Notes under the pieces: model-generated
Databases searched by the model: none
What the model was told of the DNA's origin: nothing
Seen by the model: only the letters and a program-made list of their open reading frames with translations
Shown here: positions 45,901-54,622 of the stretch, one piece after another
Position numbering within the stretch: position 1 is the stretch's first letter
How the letters are laid out: each line of letters opens with the position of its first letter
Origin: Daphnia pulex
Taxonomy: Eukaryota > Arthropoda > Branchiopoda > Diplostraca > Daphniidae
DNA: 64,000 nt
Direction: 5' to 3'
NCBI RefSeq assembly: GCF_021134715.1
Contig: NC_060027.1
Span: 5,332,001 to 5,396,000 of the forward strand
Position numbers and translations under genes: made by a program

Positions 45901-47568
45901 GAAAGGAACGAAATAAAAGAAAATAATTCCTTTGTTTCAAAGTTAGAAAACTCAGCAAAACTGGATGGAGCAGAAAAAATCACATCATCGAACGCGAAAA
46001 GTTGCTACAGCGACCAAAACGTCAAATCAGCCCAGTCAAAAGAAGTCCCGATGGAAAAGGAGCCTGGAACAGCCAGTCTCCAACAACGACCAAAAAAAGG
46101 GCTATCAATCTCAGATATTCCGGTCAAATCCAGTGGAAACAAAGACGAAAAAAGGTTTGAAGACGAGCTGAAAGCAACTAACCTCAAATTTGCAAACTTA
46201 GATGGTGTAGATGCAATGGAGTCCAAAAATCTCTTGAGCTCCTCTAGCAACGAAAAAACTGCTTGCACACTCAATATTCAAGAAGCTCCAGCTACTCCGG
46301 CAGAAGCTCCTCGTCCTCTCATTATTCTAGAAGCTCCAGCTACTCCGGCAGAAGCTCCTGGTACTCTCAATCTTCAAAAAGCTCCAGCCAATCCGGCAGA
46401 AGCTCCTCACTCTCTTAGTCATCAAGAAACTCCTACTTATCAAGCAGAAGTTCCTGACACATTCAATTGTCTAAAAACTAAAGATTCAATTATTAGGATT
46501 CCGCCAGCCGGCTCCAAAGAAAAGGATATTCCTACCTTTCTTTTTTTCCCCTCGGGAAGGCCAGCTGCATCGCTGGAAACACTTAACTCTTTTCCGAGTC
46601 AACTTAAACAAACCAACTTCTCTTCTTCTGGAAATTTATCATCGTCGCCAGAAATCCAGGAAGCTTCGAAAGAAAATCCTCAAGAAGCCGCTGCATTTGT
46701 CAATTCAACAAACGTAGAAAGCAACCAAGAAATCATTCCGAAGTTCAGATCGCCGTGCAGTCAAGCAGCAATTCTTCCGGAATTGGCCAATCAACAAAAC
46801 TCAATGAAACGGAAGCGCTTGGAGCCAGTAAAACCAGCTCCTAAACGCATCTCAAGGTTACCAAGTATAGAAGAACATCTCATCAACCAGTTGCTGTTCT
46901 CTTATTCGTTAACCCAGGTACCAAACAAAATCGTTTCACATCTTCTAAAAAATATTCTTGTGTTAAAGGACATTGAAGAAGATTCCAACACACACCAATC
47001 GGTATGGGATCCTGGTGGCAAACTTCCAAAGAGTCAGCCAACTCTCAATCGGAATCAAATGGAATGGACAATTAACTGAATCCGTAGCCAGTCAACGAAA
47101 CAGCTCCTCGTAATCCAGGCCATCCGGCCATCCTTCTTCAACCGCATTCTCAGATCTCTAATCCAACGGATATCAAGTCGATCAGGATGTCGAGCCAATT
47201 GAACGGGCTCTACTGGGGAGTGTGTTGGGAATTTATTGCATCCCAACAGTGATCGACATTATTGCTACTGTTAATTCTGTGTAATTTGTAGGGACCTCAA
47301 CAGAGGGCCCCGATTTTACCCTCTCTTCCCATTCAATCTATTGTTCCCTACCCTACTCAACCCTAAACCAACTATTGAAATACCAAAATGCTGTATTATA
47401 CGGCAGTGTGAAATATAAGGACGAACTAGCAACAACAAAGGTGTCATCTCTTATCTCAATCTTGGAAGTTGAACGGTCGACACCGCCAACAAGAGTTCCA
47501 TTTCCAACAATATTACCAAAAATTCTACAGGAGATGAAATTCAATGTTCAAGTGAAGAAAAAAACTAA
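42986..47568 (+). CDS. Acidic zinc-knuckle-like protein, copy 1 (split by retrotransposon, truncated)
   Basis: Exons 42986-43017, 43106-43146, 43205-43327 and 47531-47568 join in phase to 77 aa. The first 25 residues contain a Cys/His cluster (YLCPLCEEHHHYLTENC) resembling a zinc knuckle. An acidic stretch follows with the signature NSDGEQDFDWEEEGHQQDWGEE. Exon 4 starts like its paralogs (GDEI) but loses homology after a few codons and stops (SSEEKN), because the tandem-duplication breakpoint lies inside it. Intron 3 holds a complete 4.1-kb LTR element, so expression requires splicing out 4.2 kb. I do not recognise the family. It is probably a truncated paralog. Confidence 0.6.
43367..43371 (+). 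repeat. Target-site duplication, left
   Basis: ATATT immediately before the 5' LTR; the same five bases follow the 3' LTR at 47510-47514. A 5-bp duplication is usual for LTR-element integrases. Confidence 0.85.
43372..43658 (+). repeat. 5' LTR
   Basis: 287 bp, TG..CA ends with the short inverted termini TGTTGG/CCAACA. A TATTATAC box occurs at about 43543-43550 and could serve the element's promoter. Confidence 0.92.
43659..45111 (+). other. Long repeat-bearing leader of the LTR element
   Basis: About 1.45 kb without a coding frame lies between the 5' LTR and the gag-like ORF. It contains at least three degenerate copies (starting near 44068, 44277 and 44538; spacing about 210-260 bp) of a block built from CTTAGATTGGGAAAACGCGG, a pyrimidine spacer, and GTTCGCCTCGTGTGAGCC. 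Each block is followed by a TCTCTCT-rich stretch. Confidence 0.7.
45112..47079 (+). CDS. Gag-like ORF of the LTR element
   Basis: A single uninterrupted frame of 655 codons. Residues 1-125 are highly charged and predicted coiled coil (LIKKHITRIINLVETYKS), like the N-terminus of Bel-Pao gag. The centre is Ser/Pro/Lys-rich with two imperfect copies of a roughly 70-residue unit marked by EKETGTASL..PKKG and EKEPGTASL..PKKG. From Glu391 there are four tandem 16-residue repeats (EAPATPAEAPxxLxxQ). No zinc knuckle or pol domains are present. An intact frame this long with matching LTRs suggests recent activity or recent arrival. It may be a structural protein supplied by a gag-only element; that role is inference. 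Confidence 0.75.
   Translation: MAPNYARTLIKKHITRIINLVETYKSTEMTLEAFIEVEKLEKKLDGFYKTYEIFSKRVQAEMYKEGEDQEEINADIDTMYQTMDDVIVAKIHILKKKRREWLDKLEKEADDEEWEKDRERMLQILQHQAATQAQLNRDIISQVIAAISTAYSVPVAPGDVNLSPTASQEPASQTNPVIESILKTLSTSQFAAVLVPNPTPLEVSSLTTTSCSFQNTPSYQSKENIQTEEKETGTASLPHPPKKGDSLSDSPDGPDGYPDKKRFERNEIKENNSFVSKLENSAKLDGAEKITSSNAKSCYSDQNVKSAQSKEVPMEKEPGTASLQQRPKKGLSISDIPVKSSGNKDEKRFEDELKATNLKFANLDGVDAMESKNLLSSSSNEKTACTLNIQEAPATPAEAPRPLIILEAPATPAEAPGTLNLQKAPANPAEAPHSLSHQETPTYQAEVPDTFNCLKTKDSIIRIPPAGSKEKDIPTFLFFPSGRPAASLETLNSFPSQLKQTNFSSSGNLSSSPEIQEASKENPQEAAAFVNSTNVESNQEIIPKFRSPCSQAAILPELANQQNSMKRKRLEPVKPAPKRISRLPSIEEHLINQLLFSYSLTQVPNKIVSHLLKNILVLKDIEEDSNTHQSVWDPGGKLPKSQPTLNRNQMEWTIN
46282..46473 (+). 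repeat. Four 48-bp tandem repeats inside the gag-like ORF
   Basis: Each 48-bp unit encodes 16 residues on the pattern EAPATPAEAP plus six variable residues; the third and fourth are increasingly diverged (KAPANPAEAP, ETPTYQAEVP). Frame is kept because the unit length is a multiple of three. Confidence 0.85.
47223..47509 (+). repeat. 3' LTR
   Basis: 287 bp and, by eye, the same sequence as the 5' LTR, followed by the right-hand target duplication ATATT at 47510-47514. Confidence 0.92.
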
Positions 47569-47662
47569 GCAGACGACGTCGAAATTTCAGATTGAAAAAA
47601 AAAAGCAAAATTCTGTGTCTCTAAATCTCTAAATCTGTCTCTAAATCAACTAGTCAATTGAA

Positions 47663-48375
47663 ATGAGTGACATATACGCTCCTTACATGTGCACTGAGTA
47701 AGTATAAAATTTATAAATTTTACCTCGGGCCAATAATGTAGTTCTGTGATCTTCCTTTCAGATGTGATGAGTGGCATCCCCACCTGACAGAACAATGTCC
47801 GAGTAAGTAAAATTAGATTTTACTTTTTTTTAATTTAATTATGTTAATAATTGTTTACAGACGTGCAAACTCATGAGGGAGAAGAAGAAATCAATTCTGA
47901 TGGTGAACAGAACTTCGATTGGGGGGAGGATGGTGTCCAACAAAACTGGGATGAAGAAACGGAAGATTTTGATCATTACTATGGTAAGTTTTAAGATTTG
48001 ATTCATAAGTGTGTGTAATAATTTTACCAAATTTCTGCAGGTGATGATATTGTTGTAGAAGATTTCAGCGATGATGGGTTAGGAGACGTTGAAACTTCTT
48101 TTTCGACAATTGATCTGGACAGTGAAGAGGATGAGGATTTGGATTTTGTTGAAGGTAAATTTTTATTTCAAATTATTATTGTTTAATACTAATTTTTATC
48201 TGTTATAATTTAAGAGGAGGAAATAAAAAGGAAACGAATGAGCGACGGAGAAGGGCCGCAATTTAAACGGCCAAAACAACTCAAGATGAAGAGGAGGAAG
48301 AAAATTCCGATGGTGAGCAGAATTTTGACTGGGGAGATGAGAGTCATCAACAAGATTTTGGAGACGAAACCTTAG
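47663..48375 (+). CDS. Acidic zinc-knuckle-like protein, copy 2
   Basis: Five exons (47663-47697, 47762-47802, 47861-47983, 48041-48154, 48215-48375) join in phase to 157 aa. The N-terminus has the same Cys/His cluster as copy 1 (YMCTECDEWHPHLTEQC). Two acidic exons follow (NSDGEQNFDWGEDGVQQNWD; VVEDFSDDGLGDVETSFSTI), then a basic tail (EEEIKRKRMSDGEGPQFKRPK). After this tail the frame runs out of phase into a duplicated fragment of exon 3 (copy 3) and ends 34 codons later in a basic, unrelated sequence. Family not recognised. Acidic body plus KRKR/FKRPK tail suggests a small nuclear protein. The 100 bp before its ATG is a duplicate of the region before copy 1. Confidence 0.7.
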
Positions 48376-48708
48376 ACCTCGATGCTCGATCATCACTATG
48401 GTAAGTTTTAAAATTTGTTAAGCAAGTCATAAGTGTGTGTAATAATGTTACCAAAAATTCTGCAGGTGATGAAATTGCTCAAGATGCTTTCAGTGATGAT
48501 GACGGGTTGGCAGACCTAGACATTTCTTTTTCTTCTACAATTGATCTCACAATGGACGAGGAAATTAATTTGGTTGAAGGTAAATTTTAATTTAAAATTA
48601 TTATTGTTAAAAACTAATTTTTATGTTTGAATTTAAGAGGAGGACAAGAAGAGAAGAATGAGTGATGGTGATGTCCCGATGCAATTTAAACGGCAAAAAC
48701 TACACTAG
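48276..48708 (+). pseudogene. Acidic zinc-knuckle-like gene, copy 3 (5'-truncated)
   Basis: The partial exon 3 (about 48280-48402: EEENSDGEQNFDWGDESHQQ) is fused inside the last exon of copy 2 in a different frame. Its following exons are intact: 48466-48579 (GDEIAQDAFSDDDGLADLDI) and 48638-48708 (EEDKKRRMSDGDVPMQFKRQ, then stop). The Cys/His exons and a start codon are missing, so it is a relic unless its exons are used by alternative splicing from copy 2. Polyadenylation signals AATAAA follow near 48844 and 49045. Confidence 0.65.
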
Positions 48709-50248
48709 TAGCCTACTGCTACAACTGTAGTAGTTTTCTACCATTCCGTTGAGAAAAGACATTACCCTAATCCCCTCAGAAATTCCATTGTTTTTGTGTT
48801 TTTTCTTTCTCTCTCTTTTTTCACTACTAAATCATTTTCTCTCAATAAACTTGTACTTTCTACCATTATTGTTAAATCAAATTTTGAGTTTAAAGAAACT
48901 TTTGAAAAACAATTTCTCCCTTGTCTCCTTTTGGTCCAATCGGCTTTTTTTCTTTGAAGAACTCGCAATTAGATGTATTATTTTAATGCCTTGTATGAAA
49001 TTACAAATGAGTTTCAAATAGTAAATAACATGTAGGCCTATGCAATAAAGTGGTTCTATATTTTTAGTGTGCTACTTAAACATTTTTCTCGAGTTTCAGT
49101 TCGTTACTCATTTAAGATATTTGAATTATACATAATATGAATTATCTATCTAAATCAAAAAATTTATTCAATTGCATCACTACAACTGCAGTTGAAAGAG
49201 ATAAGACCTATCACGATAATACCCAGTTAGTATTCAACGACAAAAGTTATGGTAATTCACTAATTCGTTGACAATTGCCAAAACTACATTTAGTTTATCA
49301 AATTATGTCGTCACCAGCTTTTATTAGTTCCGCTACAGCTTTAAGCAATCGAAGCAATCTCACAGAAAAAATTCCTTGGATTTACCCGTGGCATGCCCAA
49401 ATGTTCAGAATTTTAGTTAGAAAGTTTGACCATTATACTCGGATTAGTCTCCAATAAATAAAGATTTGAACTATTAGACAGACGCATAAACACGATAAAA
49501 ACATTTTTAAACAACGGCCTTTTAATCACACAACAACATTCTTTTTCTTACTAAGTACAAGAAATTTAGAGAATAAGATTCAAAATACAGAAGATGGTGG
49601 ATTCTTAATTGTACAACGGTATTACAGCGTTGTAGCTGATTATGAGTAGAGAGTACAGTTACCATATTATGCTTGTAAACGACGGAAAGAGAAATGTTTG
49701 CCAAACAAGAAAAGGTGATAATGTAGTAGTTATTAACTCCAAACTAAATTAGAAGTAGACTGCGATAAACTGGTTAGAAGTATATATTCCCAGAGCAGGA
49801 GGATAGGAAAAGAAGAGAAACATAAAGACGGGGAGAGAAGACAGAGAGTAAAACATTTAGTCAGAAATCAGAAATCGGATAAGCCAACATTCCGAACCCG
49901 AATAACACTCAGAAATTTGTAATTTTTTATTTAACACGTGATGTAAAAATTGATACGATCCCGGATGCTAAATTTAATGAAGCAAGAACACAACTTCTGA
50001 TCTTCATAACAAAAGAGCAAACCAAATATTTAATACAACCCGGATGCTAAGTGTTTTTCTTCTTTTTTTTTGTGTTTTTTCTTTTTTTTTATGTTTGGTA
50101 TTCTTCAACAGAAGTAGTGAATATTAGCAGAAATCCTACCCAAGAAAACCGTAAATCTCACTTTCGGCATAATCGGCTCAGCATTCTGTATCCTTCACCA
50201 TCCATCGCTCACAGATTTTATTTTACTTATTTCCCTTTCTTTATATAA
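48709..50248. other. Convergent intergenic interval
   Basis: No coding region supported; very AT-rich. It includes two AATAAA sequences serving the plus-strand array, a poly-T tract near 50050-50090, and the endophilin 3' UTR. Confidence 0.5.
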
Positions 50249-53200
50249 TTAGGGCAGCGGCACCGTCACCTGCACGTAATTGACTGGGAAGAATCCCGTC
50301 TTACCATTGACGCTGCCTTCGAACCAGTTCTCATCAATACGACTCGTGAGAGTGATACAGTCTCCTTCCTAAAACAGAAAATGGCAGTTGTTAATATCCG
50401 AGAAATATTTTTTGTTTCTTTGTTGTTATGCATCCATACCTTGAAACCCAGTTCACCAGGGTTTTCAGGATCAAAATCGTAAACAGCCGTAGCGCTAGGT
50501 TGTGGCCTAGAGTTCGGACGCCCTGTCACAATTGGATTACACATTTCAAAAATCAGTTTTCCTAATCGAACCCAGTGCTATAAATTGAGAAATACCTTGT
50601 GCGGCTGACGCATTCTGACCAAACGGATCCCAACCAGGGGCAGAGCTGGGAGACACTGCGCTAGGTGTTTTGGCATTATTCATGCCTAAGAATAAATTGA
50701 TATTTAGGAAAACTTTGAGTCTTAACTTTTAAACTTCAGAATACCATTCAATCCATCCGTAAGACTTGATGGTGTAGTACGGCCAGTTGACGACATCATT
50801 TCTCCGCCCATCGACATAGGCAAATCAGCCAACGTTTTGGGGATAAATTCCTTGCGAGGCTTGCTTGCCGCTTCGTTCCGTCTAAAGTAAAAATAAATAA
50901 AATAAAGGTGAACATATTTATAGTCTAAACTAGTAACTTGAGCCCGGTCGAGACCGGGAACTTAGGTCTAGCTTAAAGTCGGAATCATTTTCTACTTTTT
51001 TTTAAAGCAAGGAGTGTTGCACGTAAACAGCGCCAGACGTAACCATGTGTAATTTTGTTTGGCAACGTCCGTTTCTTCATAGGTAGCTGCCTGGTGATAG
51101 CAATTCGTGTTATTTAACAAATGTAATATTATTGCGAGTAATTAATTTCCTATGATTATTTCCCAGGTTATTAAGCAAAATGGGTAAAAAATAAGTTTTG
51201 ATCATTTACTGCTAAATTCTCTTGGGCCGTTGCCCATCTGCCCGTGCCAATGTTATCGTAGAAAATCTGCCCAGGCTTCCCAGACAAAAGAATTGTTTTT
51301 TCTTGCGTAGTGATAGGCTCTTCTATTGTTGTTATTTCGATAATTATTCGTTTTCTGCCTGCCGATTGGGCGATTGGAATTCAATTGATTTTTTTAATTA
51401 AATTCGATTAAATGTTTATTTGAATGTAATCTTTTTATAAGAAAGATATGTCCGTTTACCATCTGCCCGCCAATTTTTCTCGTTGAAAAATCTGCCCGTG
51501 CCAAGTCAACAGATTTTTATTTTCTACCTATATTTTTAAATTTTAAATCATTCCGTGGATAAATCGTCCAAAGTTATTTCGCCCGTGGGTTCCTATTCGT
51601 TATTCTACCCGCCAATAAATACGTTTTCACGTGAAAAATAATAACATTAATTGCTAAACTGTAAATAAGACGGGACTTGATCTGAGGGGAAATCTATGGT
51701 GGGGGCGGAAATCAGTATCCTTCGAACAGAAATACCGATTTGAATTTGGTGCTATTTGACATATCGATATTTGCGGCGTAGAAATCGATGCCACGTACTG
51801 CGTTGTGAGTGTGAGCCAGTACCCACCCTTCTTTTTGCAACGGCGCGGAAATTTACCCCATTGTCTTTCCCCCCTTTCCCCTTTGCAGCGACCCCCCTAT
51901 TTGACCATCAGCAAGGAGGGTGAAAACCTGCGGCGGTTTTCACCCCTCTTGATGGGCGACTGGACTGACCAATCACAGCGTGCTCTCATTGGGACAGACA
52001 CAGGCTCCTCCCAAAAAAGCTTGTTCTTTTATTATATATGGATGTTAGAATTACTTGTCGTGAAGTGTTTCCGTTAGCACTTTCAAAATATCCGTACACT
52101 GTTTGTGATACTCGAGTAGTCCTTCGGCAAAGAAAGCCAACTGCGCAATTTGCTCGACCTGCACAATTAACAAAAATAATAAACGAAATGGAAAAAAAAA
52201 AATAATCTCAAAGTTTCCAAATACACAAATTGAGCATCAACACGAATCAACAAAATACGACAACTCACGTCATTATCTAGAATGTTATGCATTCCCATTT
52301 GGGCCAGATGAAGAGACTCGGCAAATTTTTCTTCTGCTTGGCGAATTTCATCCTCGGTCACTGACGAGCCTTTAGAAAAATAAAGTTAATGTTAGATAAA
52401 ATAAGAAGTTTGTAATGTTATTGACGGCACACATATACGTAAAGCATTAACAGCTAGCGTGCACGTTATTTTAGAAAAAAAGAAAAAAAAAGACAATAAA
52501 GGCAAAAAGCCTTCTAGACAGAAGCGGAGCTGATTAATGAGTGAATACCAGTGCCCCGATAGGGTGAGGGAGAACGTGCAGGGCTCCCATAAGGACTGCT
52601 GGATTGCAGGTTACCGCCTTGAGATTTGAATATCGTTTTAAAAAAAGTAGTGTCACATTGCCAAAATTGGCTTCATTTTGTACATGATCGCATTCATATT
52701 TTAGGTGACACAGCACAGATAAAAGAAAATCACACCAAAAGCGGAATATTTCGAGAAAACAGTGCAACCATCGAAGACATTCGTTAGTAACGCTGCTATG
52801 ACAGTCTAACAGGAAAATTGATCCATGCTAAGAAAACCGTGGTAAATAGTGTAATTATTCTTACCCGCTGAAAAAGGACGACGTCAAGGAACGCAGCATA
52901 CGTGTAAAGCGGATCAAATAATTTAAAAAAAAAAAAAACAGAGATGAATGAGAAATGTAATCAAATCTAGTTTTAATTAAATAACTAGATCATTTCGCTG
53001 AATCTAAAGATTATTTCGGTCATTGCAAGTTTGTATATTAGTAAGAGCAATGAGGGAAAAAAGTGTAAACCTACGTTAGACCCGAAAGAAGCATGATCAA
53101 ATTAGCATAATTAGTTTAGAAATAGAGCGAGTCGGTACAACGGTACTACTACCTCCTTTAGTCTGCTTGCGTTTTTTACAATCAAAGTCCAAGCGTCGTC

Positions 53201-54622
53201 CATGCAGCTTCTTGCGATGATGCTGTGGGAAAGGAAAAGCCAGTTCCAAAGTAAGTTATTGCACTTGCGTCAACATCATTTGATTATACCCTTACCAAAA
53301 CTTCTTTCAAGTCTTTGCTTTGCAAATGGTGCAGTGGTTCCAGGAAGTTTTGCTTGACGTTATCATCCAGAGCGTATTTGACGTCGGCCAACTGCTTCAT
53401 TGTTTCACCAGATTCAATGAGTGCAGCGCCTATTATCATCAGATCCACCCCCATCCGGTGATCACAGATAAATATCAGGCAGTAAAGGAAGAAAGGAGGC
53501 AAAAAAAAGTATATGAATTCGGTTGGGGAAAAAATAAAATAGATCTTGGGAGGAGCCAAGGCCAACGGAAACCCGGAGACTATCGATCGGTTTCCTCTTT
53601 AGCGACACAGCCAATCGATAATATCCGATGAACAATTGAATGAACAAAAATAGAAATGTGTTCACGCACCGAAAACGGATTCTTCGCCTAGTTTGCGTCC
53701 ATATGCCGACATGGTCTCCCCTAGGGTTCCCTCCGGCTGTGGGTAGGTGGCAGCTTTGGCTTGACCACTTAGTTTGCTTATTCCTGCTGGTCAACGATCT
53801 TGACATTAGTACGAAACGGCATGGCTTGTTAAATCATTAAGAATTACCTTTGACTGCGGCCATCTTAGCCCGGGCAGTAGGATTGGGCTGCAAAAACTCT
53901 TTCGTCTTCATTTGGAGCTCCTCCACTAGTTCATAAGTAACATCAGTTTTCTGTGTGTCGAGAAAAGTCAAAGTGAAAACAAAACAAAAGTTAAACGTTA
54001 ACACTATCGTCCAAAAAATGAAACATTCAATCATCATTACCCTCTCCATTTCGACGAAGTCATCGTCCATTTTGGTGCCTTCTGCGGCACCCATCTTCTC
54101 CGTGACATACTATTCAATTGACAAGGAAAATTAGAGCAAAAATGGTAGATAACATGAGACGACAAAATCAAAATTACAAGAAAACGAACGGAGGTGTGGG
54201 CACATGCAATTTCGTCATGTCGGATTTAATAGGAGGAATCAAAACTTGTAAGTCATAGAACAAGACCGCCCATGCATTATTCTCTTGTCCAGCGTTGTTT
54301 TCAATCGGTTTTCTTGCAACCACTCAACCTCCCACTATTTGAACCGACTGCGTCAAACCGATATCTTCTTCACGGTCTGTGAATCTCAAATTCATTCAGC
54401 TCTACGATTTTAAATCCAATCTCAAGTCCAGCCTCAAACAAAAAGTTTCCGACATGAGAAGAAGGCGACCCAAAAGGAATAAGGAGTGGGGAGTAGGAGA
54501 AACCACGGATCGATGAAGAAAAAGAACATGGAGAGCGCGGGGGTGTGTAAAATCAATACAGTATACACAGAACATACTTGGTTGGCTTTATTGATCTGTT
54601 TCTTGAGACCGGCGAACGCCAT
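50249..54622 (-). CDS. EndoA: Endophilin-A (BAR and SH3 domains)
   Basis: Twelve exons (54622-54578, 54109-54041, 53950-53848, 53783-53670, 53429-53296, 53222-53153, 52369-52269, 52158-52055, 50881-50745, 50685-50596, 50522-50440, 50368-50249) join in phase to 389 aa. The start [15 protein letters not shown] is the H0 amphipathic helix. The N-BAR domain (to about residue 250) includes [30 protein letters not shown] and [20 protein letters not shown] linker follows, then a C-terminal SH3 ([40 protein letters not shown]). Endophilin-A bends membranes and recruits synaptojanin and dynamin in synaptic vesicle recycling. The linker (about residues 252-325) and the 1.17-kb intron between BAR and linker exons are the places where isoforms might differ. 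Confidence 0.97.

Larger units (their letters stand above)
43372..47509 (+). mobile_element. Non-autonomous LTR retrotransposon (Bel-Pao-like), 4.14 kb
   Basis: Two 287-bp direct repeats (43372-43658 and 47223-47509) start TGTTGGGA and end TTTCCAACA. They read as identical and are flanked by the 5-bp duplication ATATT. The internal region begins with TGGTCCTTCGAACCGG, a TGG-starting primer-binding-site candidate of the sort found in Bel-Pao elements. Before the 3' LTR is a purine-rich GGGGAG tract. Only one large ORF (gag-like) is present: no protease, reverse transcriptase, RNase H or integrase is seen, so it must have been moved by enzymes of another element. Matching LTRs imply a recent insertion. 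It lies in an intron of a zinc-knuckle-like gene, same strand. The Bel-Pao assignment is inference. Confidence 0.9.

Noticed and set aside
45450-46274. Additional frames overlapping the gag-like ORF (both strands)
   Set aside because: Shadows of the 655-codon frame.
48276-48708. Copy 3 as a complete gene
   Set aside because: It lacks the start codon and the Cys/His exons, and begins inside the last exon of copy 2 in another frame.
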